DNA of 64,000 bases, from NCBI GenBank assembly GCA_027943245.1, contig JANDJZ010000027.1, forward strand, positions 1 to 64,000, given 5' to 3'. A model generated the notes under the pieces. That model was not told the origin of the DNA, did not search any database, and saw only the letters and a list, made by a program, of their open reading frames with translations. Numbering within the stretch: position 1 is the stretch's first letter; every line of letters begins with the position of its first letter. Origin of the DNA: Acanthamoeba sp. SK_2022b. Its lineage: Eukaryota > Discosea > Longamoebia > Acanthamoebidae. Positions 1-11,884 of the stretch are shown here, in pieces. The position numbers and the translations under genes were made by a program.

Positions 1-9
1 AACACACAC

Positions 10-1095
10 TTGTGGCTAACTTCTTTTTTTGAGATTGTGGGTGAAAGACTTCCTGAGGGTGACATCCACCTGCCCTTTTTGCTTACATGGCGCCAAGTCC
101 ATTCCCTGTGCCAATCCTCACACTCATCCACTGTTCCCCTTCTTTCTTACTCTGCTATGCTGCAGCACATTTTTCCTTTGTCAAGCTTGACAAAATGTTC
201 TGCTTGTGTAGATTTTGCTCCACAGCGATTGCGAGCAAGATCACCTGCTGCTGCAGCTGAGCTTTCATGCACAACGCCAGCAGCATCTCAAGCTCTCTGC
301 TGCCAAGAGTACTGCCTACAGATCCAGTGTCAGCAGGCCAAGCAACAGCCAAGTTCCTACATGAGCCTCATAATAGACTACTCCAATCCCATCTCCCTGC
401 CTTCTCACATGCCTGTTCCCAAGTCATGGATGCATTATGGAAACAGGTTCACATACCCATTCAGAGGACTTATTGATCATTACCAGGGCAGACATCTCAA
501 CCTCCATCCTCTATCTGCAGGCTGACAACTGTTGGTCTGAAAACAAGAATGTGTTCATGCTGGGGTTCCTATCCTTGCTGGTGGCACTGGACATATTTCA
601 AGAAGTTTATCTCAGCTTCTTCCTCGTTGGCCACACACATGAGGACATTGATCAGCTTTTTTTGATTGGACAGATCAAGCTAAAATCAGCATCTCTCCAC
701 ACTCCAGTGAATGCTTCCACCCCTGAATGAATGATGCACCAATGTGCATAGGTTCATGTCAACAAAAATTGGGGCCCAATGTGTATTGGTGCTCATGTAT
801 TGCTTGTTCTGATCTCTACTTTGCTCTCAGCCAACTGCAGGCCCAACATGCCTATTCTAGGGAAGGCGCCACTCCAACATTTCATCACATCAACACTGTT
901 TGGGATTGGAAGAGCTGGCTCAGCCCTCACCTCAATGGCCTTGAGGGACACTCAGTTCCACATGTGTTCCACTTCTTCAGGGATGCTGACTGTAACTCAG
1001 TGTTGAGAAAAAAGGTGTATCATACTGAAGGTGCATGGTCTGAACCTATAAAGCTACTTGGATCAATTCCCAAAGGTTTACAAACAATCTTTTGA
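10..1095 (+). pseudogene. Decayed DUF7869-type mobile-element gene
   Basis: The conserved core of the DUF7869 family can be read here, but it is spread over two reading frames. Frame 1 (10-525) carries a KCSACVDF zinc-site remnant and a segment ending in YMSLIIDYSNPIS. Frame 2 (437-730) carries LQADNCWSENKN followed by the family hallmark VGHTHEDIDQ. Frame 1 again (about 870-1095) carries VWDWKSWLSPHLNGLEGHS and PHVFHF. In intact family members these blocks lie in this order in one protein, so at least two frameshifts or lost introns are needed here. DUF7869 proteins are typically multicopy and associated with eukaryotic mobile elements. The base composition is visibly AT-richer than the neighbouring genes. 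The 5' end probably lies outside the window. I see no terminal inverted repeats. Confidence 0.6.
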
Positions 1096-1759
1096 TCTCC
1101 ACTGCAGCTGAGCTTGGAGAATGGGCTGATCTCTTTGAGCCTGCGCCTTGTAATGGTAGATGGAAAGATAATGGAACTAAAGGAGCTGTGCCCCATGGTT
1201 CTGTTCTTGCATGTGGTTTTCCATTTGATGACAAAGCAGGGGTGTCTCAAGATACCCTGACTGTGATCATCCGAAATTTGTAATAACTCTTCACCTGTGA
1301 ATAGACCATCATCTGGTGCTCCAGTCCATATGTACATGTAAAGTACCTTCAATCTTGCCATCATGTACACCAGTTTATAGGTTCATTAAAAAGTGACATT
1401 GTTACTGTTTTCCAAACACTCCATTAGCAGCTATGTCCAACCATGCCACAGGTGCAGGTGAAATGTTGAGAGGGAGGCCAAGGAGAGTCCTGAGCCAGCA
1501 CCTAACTCTGGTGTGAGCAATGGACAGAATCTCCCCCATAGGTCTGTGACACATTGCTCCTAACCAAGTAAATAATACTGGCAGGTGCAGCAGCATGCAG
1601 TGGACTCAAAACCCACCACCATCACAGCATTGCTGGCATTATATGAATGATGTACCAGGAATGTAGTGTCGTTGCAACGAGCAAGATTTCGGACCAGCAC
1701 GCCAATGCACAATGTGCTCGCCCATGCCCTGTTCACCTAATTGCAACCTAAACTATTCA
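1096..1759. other. Gene-free stretch downstream of the pseudogene
   Basis: Short ORFs only, with no recognisable domain. It may be the decayed 3' part of the DUF7869 element, because the composition resembles the upstream block more than the GC-rich genes downstream. It ends at the tRNA-His gene. Confidence 0.4.
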
Positions 1760-1830
1760 GCTGGGATAGTATAGTGGTAGTACATTGGTTTGTGGTACCA
1801 ACAACCCGGGTTCAATTCCCGGTCCTGGCA
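1760..1830 (+). tRNA. tRNA-His (GTG anticodon)
   Basis: A full cloverleaf can be folded. The 7-bp acceptor stem (GCTGGGA with TCCTGGC) has two G-T wobbles. There is an A-box-like D arm, an anticodon stem TTGGT/ACCAA around loop TTGTGGT (anticodon GTG), and a T arm CCGGG-TTCAATT-CCCGG. The discriminator is A, as in eukaryotic tRNA-His, which gets its extra 5' G after transcription. No intron and no encoded CCA. A T7 run at 1833-1839 is a good RNA polymerase III terminator. Confidence 0.95.
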
Positions 1831-1947
1831 ACTTTTTTTCTAGGTGATGTTGATGCACAGGCTTTTTGGCTTTGGCTTATTTCTTGGAATTAAACAAAAG
1901 AGATTGAAGAATTGCGAAGAGTACGCCAGCTGAACAGACACAAAAAC

Positions 1948-4900
1948 ATGAACAAAGGAGGGGGTTGGATACAGCGCAGAAAGAAGGTAGAGGAAGAGCC
2001 GGTGGCAATAGAAGAGGAAGAAGGGGACGCCATGCCGATCACACAAACTGCCCCCACTCCTTCATCAGCTCGTCCCTCGCTGCCTTTCTGCTTCTCCCAG
2101 CAAAGCGGCCGTCTTGTGGAGACAGTTCCGGACTCGCAAGAGCAACAGTTGCCTGCGTCGCAGGATGTCGTTGCATCTTCATTTTCCTCCCACTCCATTC
2201 CTGAAGGTCCTTTTTTTTTTTTTTTTTTTTTTTTGAATCACATGATCCTCATCCGCTTGTATCTCTTAGAATATTATCCTTATTTATTTGATTTTATTGT
2301 AATTATATTCTTGTTCCAGAATCGGCGGATGAACTGTTTGCCAGGGCCATGAGTTCCATGTACGCGCCCGAGCCTGCGCCAAAGCTCACCCCGACTGCCA
2401 CCAAAAAGAGAGGAAGGAAGCGCAAGTCACCTGAAAGAGATGAGCCTGATGGCCACGTCAATGTATCTCTACCTTCCTCGCCCTGCGTCGCTTCTTCTCT
2501 TTCCCTAAACCATGTACGTCGCTTCTCCGATGGCCTCCAGCTCACGGACGTGTACAAGCCACGATCAGCATCCGCCACGCCTGTCGAATACAAGTGGAAG
2601 TCTTCGCTCGTTCGCTTGCCCAGCTCTCGCGACTCGCAGGTGCGTGGCTCCCTCACCACGAAAACCTTTGCGACCATGAGCTGGGTCCCAACCCGTTGTG
2701 CGCGGGGCGCAGACAGAAAAAATGGAAGAGGACGTCGAGGACGTCGATGCGATCAACAGCGGCGGCGAGGAGGAGGAGGAGGAGTTTGTCCCCGGGACGC
2801 AGGAGCGGGAGGCGACGCCGAGCCTCTTCGTTTCTCCCTCTCCTACGGTGCGTGCCGCTGTCGAACGGCATCGCATGCCCACGCTCGACAAAGACGACGA
2901 GATCGAAGACATCAGTACGCTGCCGCCGCCACCGCCTCCTCCCAACCGCAACCTCCAAACACGAGCAGAGACATTGACCCGACTGCGCCGTGTGCTGGCC
3001 CCCAGGTGACGACGAGGACGCAGGCTTTGGCCAACCCAACGCCTTGGCCTTTAAGCAGCCCGAGAAGCCGCACTGGGGCGTACGCACGCTGCGCCCTGCC
3101 AGCCCAGTTGCAACGTGGCTCATGCCATAGCTTAAATATTTCCCGCCCTGTCCGCACAGCATGCTCGGCAACACGCGCCCGCGTTCAACGGCAGGGAGCT
3201 GGTGGACGAGAACGCGCCCGAGGATATCCACGTGTCGGAAGACGAGAGGCCGGAGGACGCGCAGGAGCAGGAGCAGGAGGCTCACGACGAGCGGGAGGAG
3301 GACGACTTTGCGCCGCTCTCGCTCCCCACGCCCATGTTTCCCACTCCGCTGGCCCTGGTACCGGTCCTCCTTGTCACCAATATGCGACTCGGCGCTTGGG
3401 CGAGGGTCTCGGGAGTGTGGACTGATGGGGATGCGTTTGATTGGTTGCCCATCAGGTGAACGTCAAGCGAGAGGAGGACATCGACCAGGAGGAGGAGCTG
3501 ATGGACGATCGCATGATCGGCTATCCTTTCCACGATCCTGACGGCGAGCTGGAACACATCGAAGCTGCCGACGGCGAACCACTGCGCAGGAACGACGGCA
3601 TGGTGCTCGAGGATGACGACATCGAGGCCGAGCCCCCGCGAGACGACGGATGGCCACAGAAGGCAGGATGCCCCCCTCCCTCCCTCTGGAGAGTTACAGT
3701 TGCGCCGTGTGCACTGGCGATGCTTTCCTGACACGTGGTCGTGCGGCACCACAGGCTATCCCGATCATCAAGACCGAGGACATGGACGAGTTCTCGGAGG
3801 GCAATCCGGTGATGGCCGCAGCCATGCACGGCGAGAGCCCACCCCAGCTGCAGAAGCGCTTCCTGGTACGCGCGTGCTTGCCTCGTCTCCCCTTCCCTGC
3901 CGTGCTTGGGGTCAAATGCTGCTCTCAGAGGGTTTGACCGTGTAGTCTCTTTGTGCGAACAGCTAGGCCGGCGGCCACCACCCGTCCCGGAGACATCGCC
4001 GAACCGCGGTCGCTTCTTGCAGATGATCCGAACTCCGGAGAAGGACACACAGTCATTGGTACGGGAAGAGAGCTCTCTTCTCTTTCTGGAAAGCTGCACG
4101 TGCGTGTGCTGACTGTTCCCTGGCCAATGAGCAGGGCGGCGCAGTGTTGCCTGGCGTGGCCACGCGACGACTCGTCCCTTCGGGCTTCGCCATGCGGCTC
4201 ACGCGCATCGCGGAGCGGTTCGTGTCGCGCATGTCGGTGGCCATGCCCACCCTTCCTTCCATGATCCCCGCCGAGGTACTTCCCACCCCTACAAAAAAAT
4301 CATTCAAATTATTTTCCAATAATACAATGAAATTTAAATTACAATTAATTGAAAAATGAGCCCTGACCTCTGGCCTTCTCTCTCGCAGGCTCAGCCCGCA
4401 GCGCTGGCCGGCATCAGCGTACACGTCCTCTCGTTGAAGATGCAGTCTGGTCTGTTCACAGCCACCGCTGTCGTCTTGCCGCCGGCCAATATGACCTTGG
4501 AGGAGGTGCGTGATCCCCCCCGTTCCATTCGTTCCACGCTGCTGTGTCTTCTTTTTGCTTCTGACCGCAGCGCTGTGTTGCCTGCCCCCTGGTCGTGGGC
4601 TGGCTCTAGGCCTCTGCGGACGGGTGGAAGCCAGAGCAGGTCAACGTGGTGTTCTCGCAGATGGTGGGGAAGGCCTTGAACCTGGACCCAGAGCAACTGC
4701 AGACGCTCCATGTCCTTGCTCCCTGGTGCGTCCGTCGACGGTGCCTTGTGCGGTTGTGCGGTGCTGACGAGGGGGGCATTGGTAGGCACGAGGTGACGGT
4801 GGCCGGCCGTCGGGTCCTGCTCACGGGCAACTGCGTCAAGGACCACTCGCCCGACAACCTGGAGGACATCCTGTGCCTGCTCGCCTCCGCGCCGGCGGCT

Positions 4901-5039
4901 CCTCCGCCTGCGTCGACTTCTTCGCAGGCCAGCCAACGGCACGAAAGTTCGACGTCACAGGGATCGCAGCTGCCAGTGGGTTCGTGGTTCCTTCATACGC
5001 TGTGCCTCGACGCGCGCCTCACCACACTGCCACTAACAT

Positions 5040-5105
<66 letters not shown>

Positions 5106-5176
5106 CACACACAACACACACACACCACACACACAACACATACATACGCACACCACACACATCTTTGACGCGCGCG

Positions 5177-5248
<72 letters not shown>

Positions 5249-6113
5249 CACATGCAAACAGACGAAGGATCGGCCGATGAGCTGGGAGTGGCCTCGCAGA
5301 CCCATTCGCACGACGGGGACGTGGACGATGGTAGCAGGCCGGACAGGCCGGTCGGGCTGTCGGCGTTCCTTCCCGTCGGAACCGAGATGCCCTCCTTCCA
5401 CGGGTTGGTGCAGCGAGTCTATGTGCTCGCCTTTCCCCCGACGAGCCTCACCGACGACGGTCGGCCCACGCCGTCGCCTCTCGACCTGGCGGCGATACAC
5501 GCCTCCCCACGAGAGGCCTATTCGGCCACGCTCCTGATCCAGGACTCGGAGCAGGTAAGGACTGCTCCGCCTCAATTTGCCTCGCTCGTTTGTTGCCCCC
5601 CCCCCCGTATGTCTGCGCGAGTGGCTCATGGGCTCTGTCGCCTCCCATTTCCTCACGGCAGAACATGTGCCTGCTGCGAATACCCGCTTCCTGCGCGGCC
5701 CAGTGGCAAGCCGTCCTGTTGCAGGGCGAGGGCAAGGTGTATCGCTTCAGCAAACTGGTGGTCGTGTCCAGCTGTATGGGCTCGCACGCCGTCAAGTACG
5801 CTATCACTTTCTCTCTCCTCTCTCTCGACACATGCCACGAGCCCATCGGCCAACGTTTGTTTGGTCGTGTGCAGGGAGCAAGGCGTGGCGAGCATCCTGG
5901 CCAGCATCGGAGCAGACAAGAGGGGAACCAACGTGGCGCTGCTTGTGGCCACCGAGGTTTCGGCGGCTGCCGAGGAGGGTGACAGCCCGGGCGAGGACGA
6001 CGAAGAGCACGCCGCGGACGCCAAGGCCCTGCTTCGGGCGCACTACAAGCCGGCCCAGACGCACATCCTGCGCAACGTCGCGCCCCTACTCTACCCCCGA
6101 GGAGCTCCGGCAC

Positions 6114-6175
<62 letters not shown>

Positions 6176-7702
6176 CACCCCCACCACCGGTCTCAGATTT
6201 GCCAGTGGTTTGACGCGGCCTCTCATCCCTGCGCGGGCGTGCTGTACTTACAGACCACAGCCGAGCGGCGCGTCAGCATCGTGTGCCGTGTGGTTGAGGT
6301 GATAATCGCTGCCCCTCGACAACAGCGCTACTACTGGAGCGCTGCCCATGATGCCTCGTCGTCTCCTTCCAACTCTCCAGCCGCGCCGTCTGCCACACCA
6401 TCGACAACTACGACTCTGTTCGTCACCGACCCTTCGCTGCCGCCGCTCCCTTCGGGCTCCTCGTCGTCTCCCTCTCACTCTTACCTGTACGACACCTTGC
6501 CTCCTCCCCTTAGGCTTAATGTGTCGACACAATGCGTTGGTGCGGTTACTCACCTCTGCCCCTTTAAAGCGTGCGGCTGGAGCTGCCTCGGTGGCTGCCT
6601 GGCGAGGCCGCGCGTGACCCCCGCCTCCTTCGCGACTCGTTGCTGTACATTTCCAACCTCCTTCTGCGAGTCGAGGTACGACGTCGCTTCGCGTTGGCTG
6701 CTGCCGCGGCAGAGGGGAGGGAGGCCTCACGCGGGCCCGTGTTTGAACGCAATTCAAGGACGATCTTTCCTCGGAGAACGGGCCGGCGCTGGTCGCGGAT
6801 GACTTCACCTGTATAAAGAAGGCCTGCCGCCCACAAGAGGGACCCACGACGTGGCTTGACGAACGAGGCTCAAGGGTGCGTTCCTCCGAAATCTTGTTAT
6901 GTTGTTGTTGGTTGTTTGCTCACGTGGTGGTGGGTCAATGACGGCAGCTGCCCGATCTCGCCAGCCAAGCGTTCCCAGAGGAGGTGATCACGGCGTTGGA
7001 GAACCTGCACGTGGCGATACCCTCGCTGCCCTCCTTCTACGCCCCCAACACGCATCCGCTGCCGTTTCCCTCGCTCCACAAGGGTACAGTACTGGCCTGT
7101 CGTGCTGCCCCCTCCCAATCGATTGCGCGCTCACTGCCTTGTCGCTGTCGCTGTGCTCGGCTGTACCCGGACAGGCGCGATCGTTCGGCTCACGGGCAGC
7201 GTGACGGAGGTGGCCACGCCGAACGGGCGGGGGTCGTCCGATCCGTTCTACGACGCCTGCGCCACCTGCCGATCGCCGGCCGAGCGGCGGGAGAGCGCGA
7301 TGGGCGAGTGGTGGTTCTGCCCCGTCTGCCTGTGCGTGCTGCCCTCGCCCGTGCGCCTCTGCCGGCTCCACCTCGTCGTCGCGCCAGCGGGACAGCAGCA
7401 ACTCCCCTCCTTGCCCGACTGCCGCCTGTCCTTGCAGGTACAGCGACCATCGCCCGTTTCGTCGTGTCTGCGAAGAAAGCGACTTTGTCCGCAACTCACC
7501 GCCTCTCGACGTTCAGGTGGACCACGAGCAGGTCGCGTCGCTCGTGGCGGGTAGCGGCAAGCGTCTCGACGGGCTGGACTGGCCCGCCGTGCTGGACGAT
7601 CTCGTGCTCCGGCCGGTCGCGCTGACGGCTGATTGCGTGCTGCTTCTTCGGGCGGCCCAGCCGCGATTTCTGGCGCTCGTCATCCGGACACATCAGTGCT
7701 AA
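1948..7702 (+). CDS. Large acidic protein with C-terminal OB-fold/zinc-ribbon-like region
   Basis: Multi-exon gene, not firmly identified. Exon 1 is 1948-2206. Its intron contains a T24 run and exon 2 starts at 2320. The N-terminal half is disordered and acidic, with a basic AT-hook-like KKRGRKRKSP and a possible SUMO-interaction-like IEDIS segment followed by acidic residues. The C-terminal half looks globular: a beta-rich stretch around 5.3-5.8 kb (TLLIQDSEQ, VYRFSKLVVVSS) resembles an OB fold. Near the end (7.2-7.35 kb) a four-cysteine element, YDACATC then WFCPVC, resembles the zinc ribbon of RPA1/MEIOB/SHLD2-type OB domains. It ends with FLALVIRTHQC and TAA at 7702. A single-stranded-DNA or DNA-repair role would fit, but that is inference. 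CA microsatellites lie in its introns. Exons between 6.2 and 7.1 kb are poorly defined. Confidence 0.55.
2211..2234 (+). repeat. T24 homopolymer in intron 1
   Basis: An uninterrupted run of 24 T just downstream of the intron 1 donor of the large gene at 1948-7702. It is prone to slippage, so its length may be a sequencing estimate. Confidence 0.9.
5042..5160 (+). repeat. Imperfect (CA)n microsatellite
   Basis: About 60 bp of perfect CA, then interrupted CA/ACACAA/CACACC units. It lies in an intron of the gene at 1948-7702: the likely donor is CCA|gtgggt near 4976 and the acceptor AACAG near 5260. Long Thr-His or Cys-Val ORFs across it are repeat artefacts. Confidence 0.9.
5169..5245 (+). repeat. 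(CG)n-(CA)n alternating purine-pyrimidine tract
   Basis: A run of about eight CG dinucleotides passes directly into about 30 CA dinucleotides, giving nearly 80 bp of unbroken purine-pyrimidine alternation. It is in the same intron as the preceding CA repeat. Sequences of this kind can adopt Z-DNA. Confidence 0.85.
6116..6173 (+). repeat. (CA)n microsatellite beginning at a splice donor
   Basis: The candidate donor GTACACAC at 6116 runs straight into about 28 CA units. The intron would end at CTCAG just before 6198. This repeats the pattern seen in the Ras-fusion gene at 48459. Confidence 0.8.
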
Positions 7703-7828
7703 TATAGATCGTCTATATCCAAGTTTGGAAAGCTTACTTGAAAGTTTGTCGAGGTCTTGGGTAGCGAGGCTACCACAACAGCCCCGGCGAAGGAGGGCAG
7801 CAGCAGTAAGAAGACAAAGGACCTGCAC

Positions 7829-10433
7829 ATGGAGAGCGTGAAAACTTCGTTCTGGCGACGAAAGGTGGGCGGGCCAGCTTCTGCCAACCACTCCCACCTC
7901 CCTACCCACTCGCCCGCCACTGCGCCCGCAACATCTCCCTTGCCGTCTTCTTCGCCAGCGACGAGATGGGGCAAGTTCCTCCTCCTCGCTTGGCTCTTTG
8001 CTCTCGGGTATTTTATAGGCTACGTCCACCACGGCCTGCATGACAGTTCGGGTTCTGCCAACCACCTCCCTCTCCTCTCTCGTGCGCTCCACGTCAAAGG
8101 AACATCTTCTTCAGCTTCGCAAGCGCCATCTCCAAATCCCTTTGTTGGAACTATTCCAATCTCCACAGCCTTCTCTTCTGTACTGGCCCTCAACGCCACC
8201 GACACCTTGGGCCAGCGCCTGCAGTTGACGAGGAAGCGAGTGCTAGCCGGCCTGGAGCCCGCTCTGGAGGATCACTCGAAGGTTGTTGCTTCACCTCCCT
8301 TGCGCTCGTTCTCGTTTTGAACCAAAACTGACGCCAGCGGTGCCGCTTGGCCACTTGCCCCACACAGCTCTTCGACCGCCTGAACTGGGCAGACACCCGT
8401 CGCTACTTCTCGGAGAACATGCCCCCTCAAACAGGCTACGTTCGTGTTGCTGCTCACTTCTTCCTCCCTGGCGATCTCACCCATAGCTCTACCTCTCTTG
8501 CAGGATGGCATCTCCGCGGCGAGCCTTGGCCGGCATTGGACAGGTGCCTTCGAAATCCTCTCTGGCTGCTGTTTGAAATCGTATCCACTGACAATCTCAT
8601 CATTTGCTCAGTGGCCAAGGACCACGTCTACACGATAAGCTGCACTAGCTTTGAGTTCTTCTGCATGCAGTACCTTCAGTTCGTACCCGGTAGGGAAGGT
8701 CAACACTTCATCGGCGCCCGCGCGGCCGAGATGACCGAAAGCTCCATCAGAACCTCCTACAAAGTGCAGCAGATAACACCCGTCTTCTACCCCAACTTGA
8801 CTGAGATCGGAAAGCGCATCACCGGCAACAACTTCGCCAAGCTGCTCGGGCAGGCGATGGCAGAGGACAACTGGGTACGCCTGGACGAGGTGCGACAGGG
8901 CAACAACCTGATCCCCACCGAGATTGGAATCATCTACAACGGCTGGGTGACCCGGCAAGGCACCATCTTCTCGCCTGGCATTTTCATCGAGGCCTGGCCT
9001 GATGAGGCGAGTTCGAAATGGCCTGAATTCATTGACAACATCATGGGCCAGGACACAGTACTTCTTCCTGCCCTAAATCACATGCGCAAACTCACTTACG
9101 GCCATGACGCACAAGATTGCACACAGATCTGGGCACTGTTAACATCTTCCTCTGCAGAACGGATCGACGAAGGTTGTATGGCGCGACGTTGAGCAGGTCG
9201 TGGTGCTCACGCATGTGCACCAGGACATGTTCTGGCACTGGATGGTCAGCGAAGCGTATCGCATGTTGCCCCTCTACCATTATCTGCTGGCCAATCCGGA
9301 CATATACATTCACGTCAACGGCGGTCCTCCTTTGGTCAAGAAGTATTGTGAAATGTTTGGACTCAGTCCGTAAGTTTGCTCCTTCTCCCTTGTGGTCTCC
9401 CTCTCTCTCTCTCCGTCAGTAATGGTCGTCTCACCGTTCCTTCCAGGAAGCGGTTCGTAAGCTGGGAATACGTGCGAGCGCAGGTCATCTACTACGTCCA
9501 GTCCATCGACCGATCAGACGTGCCTTCGATAGCGCTCACCGGGATCATCCGACACAACCTACTCGACCTGGGTGGCATCCCGCTCGACAAGCGCAGGAGC
9601 GAGCTCACCCCTCTGGTCTACTCTAAGCATCACTCTTCTCCGGTCCAGCGGAGCCCTGCCCCCGTACTCAAGTCGTACGACGATAAGCAGGCGCTCCCCC
9701 AGCTCAACGAAGACGAGGCATGGAACATACTGACCACGCAACCTCCGGTCGTGATCCGAGTGCTCTTCATCGTGAGAAACGACCCGAACGTGGGGCGAGT
9801 GATCATCAACTACGCCCAGCTCGTAGAAGCCTTCTGGACGCTAGCCATGCGGTATCCGATCAAGGCCCTCTCCAGAGGCCACAACATGCAGCTGGAGATT
9901 CACGAACACCCGCCCAAGGCCCCCATGGTCCAGGCGTGGAAGGCATTCGGCCAGGCCGACCTCGTCCTTGGCCCACACGGAGCGGGTGCGCAATCCCTCG
10001 CCCCACAGCTGGCCCAGTCTTCCTTCTGCAGGAGTTGACGTGCGTGTCCACCTATCCCAACGTCACAGGATTCGCGAACCTGTACGCGGTGAGGCCAGGG
10101 GCTCAGGTCATCGAGGTATGGGCGTCGAGCCATGTGACTAGTCCTCCGCGACGTTGCTGACGTTGTGCGTGGACTTGTAAATGTGCAGCTGGTTGCGGGA
10201 CGACACCTGAACATCCTCACAACGGCACGCCTGGGCCTTGGCTACCACGGCATCATCTCCAACATGACATCGGAAGGTATCTATCTCCTTTGCCCTCATG
10301 TTGCTGGGAAGGGTGGCTGACGTTGGATCCCCACGCAGGAACATCGCCCACTGCCAAGTCACTGAACTACATCGCCGACATCCCCTTCATCATGAGCTTG
10401 GTGGAAGCGTTGCTCGATGCTCGATTCCCCTGA
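7829..10433 (+). CDS. GT61-family Golgi/ER glycosyltransferase
   Basis: Nine exons: 7829-8281, 8368-8439, 8504-8543, 8612-9057, 9158-9369, 9447-9985, 10069-10115, 10189-10276, 10339-10433; phases sum to 663 aa. The ATG at 7829 is the first in the open frame. It gives a short cytoplasmic tail, then a single signal-anchor (KFLLLAWLFALGYFIGYV, about residues 48-65), a type II topology. The catalytic C-terminal part has the GT61 (DUF563) hallmark DLVLGPHGAG joined across an intron to FANLYAVRPGAQVIE. The join itself confirms the splice sites. Members include EOGT, POMGNT2 and plant beta-1,2-xylosyltransferases, which move GlcNAc or xylose onto glycoproteins in the secretory pathway. Acceptor and sugar cannot be told from sequence. 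Only 126 bp separate it from the preceding gene. Confidence 0.85.
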
Positions 10434-10537
10434 TCAGCGTGGCGGTGTGGTTCGCGGAAGGGGAGAGTGGAAAAATGAGAAAAGTGTTCAAATGCAGCCG
10501 ATTCAGTCCGCCAGCAACGTGATTGAGGTGTGAGACA

Positions 10538-11840
10538 ATGAAGAAGGACAATAGAAGCAATAACAGGGGAGGAGGAAAGCGAAACCGGTCCAACGAGAGG
10601 GCTGCAAGCCATTCCGAGAGTGAAGAGCGAAGCCAGAAGAAGCAGGATGAGCAATCGGCAGAGGGAGATGAAGGCGGCAACGATCGCAACGGAATGGCAC
10701 AAAAGAAGGGAAAGAGAAAGGGCAAGAGCAAGGGGCGCAACATGCTCAAGTTCGAGGCCAGGCAAAACCGAGCAGCGCAGCTGCACACGCCTACAGCGCT
10801 CGCTCAGGGCGGCAGCCTGACTGTGGACATTGATGGGCACCCGCATTTGCTCATCGATGGAGCCTACAAGGAGGGTGGAGGCCAGGTGCTTCGCAACACG
10901 TTCTCGTTGAGTGCGCTTCTTGGGCGCCCCATAAAAGCCTTCAACATTCGAGCCAACCGCAACCGGCCTGGCCTCATGGCCCAACATCTCACTGGCATCC
11001 GCCTCGTGGCCGAAATGTTCAATGGATGGCTAGACGGTGCTGAGGTAGGGTTTAGGTTACCCTCCTTCATTACTCGTTTCTTCTTTTCAGACAATAATTA
11101 ATCAATAATTATTATCGTGTGTGATAGCTCTGGTCGAGGGAGGTCACCTTCCGACCGGGACAGTTCGTTTCCGATCGCAAGGAGTTCATGGGCGACACCG
11201 GCACTGCTGGGTATGCCACCGGACTCCCTCGATTTTGCTGGCCGGTGCGCCATCGCGCCTTCTCGCTCACTTCACGCACAATAGGAGCGCAACGCTGCTC
11301 ATCCAGATCTCGCTGCCGTGTCTCGTCTTCGCGCCACAAGAGACTCGTACGCCACTCCACTCTTCCTGCTCGAAAGCCTCTGCTTGGGAGCCCGGGACTC
11401 GCCGTCTGATCGCAACGTGTCGTGATGCTGGGCCGTGGCTGGCGTCGTGCACGCAGTGGTCACCTTTTGTGGCGGCACGAACGCGCTCGCAGCGCCACAG
11501 GTGGACTACTGCACGATGGTCTTCAAGCCCATCGCCCAGAGGATGGGCGTCGAGTTCACCGTGGATATCGAAAGGAGGTTCGTGTCCTCGTTTCTCTCGC
11601 TCCCTCGGGCCAGCTGGCCACAAGGCTCACCTCCCCTGGCCGTTATAACGCACGGTCGCGGTCTGTCGATGTCGCGACACAGGGGGTTCTTCCCGCTCGG
11701 AGGCGGCGTGGTCCACGTGCGCACGAAGCCGGTCAAGGAGGCTCTGCGACCCATCACGCTGTGCGAGCGCGGGAAGGTCAAGACGGTCCACATTCGCAGC
11801 TTCGGTACTCGCCCTCGCTCCCATCAACCGCAGGTCAGGC

Positions 11841-11884
<44 letters not shown>

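Noticed and set aside
4993..5280. ORFs with long Thr-His and Cys-Val runs
   Set aside because: Translations of CA microsatellites, which lie in introns.
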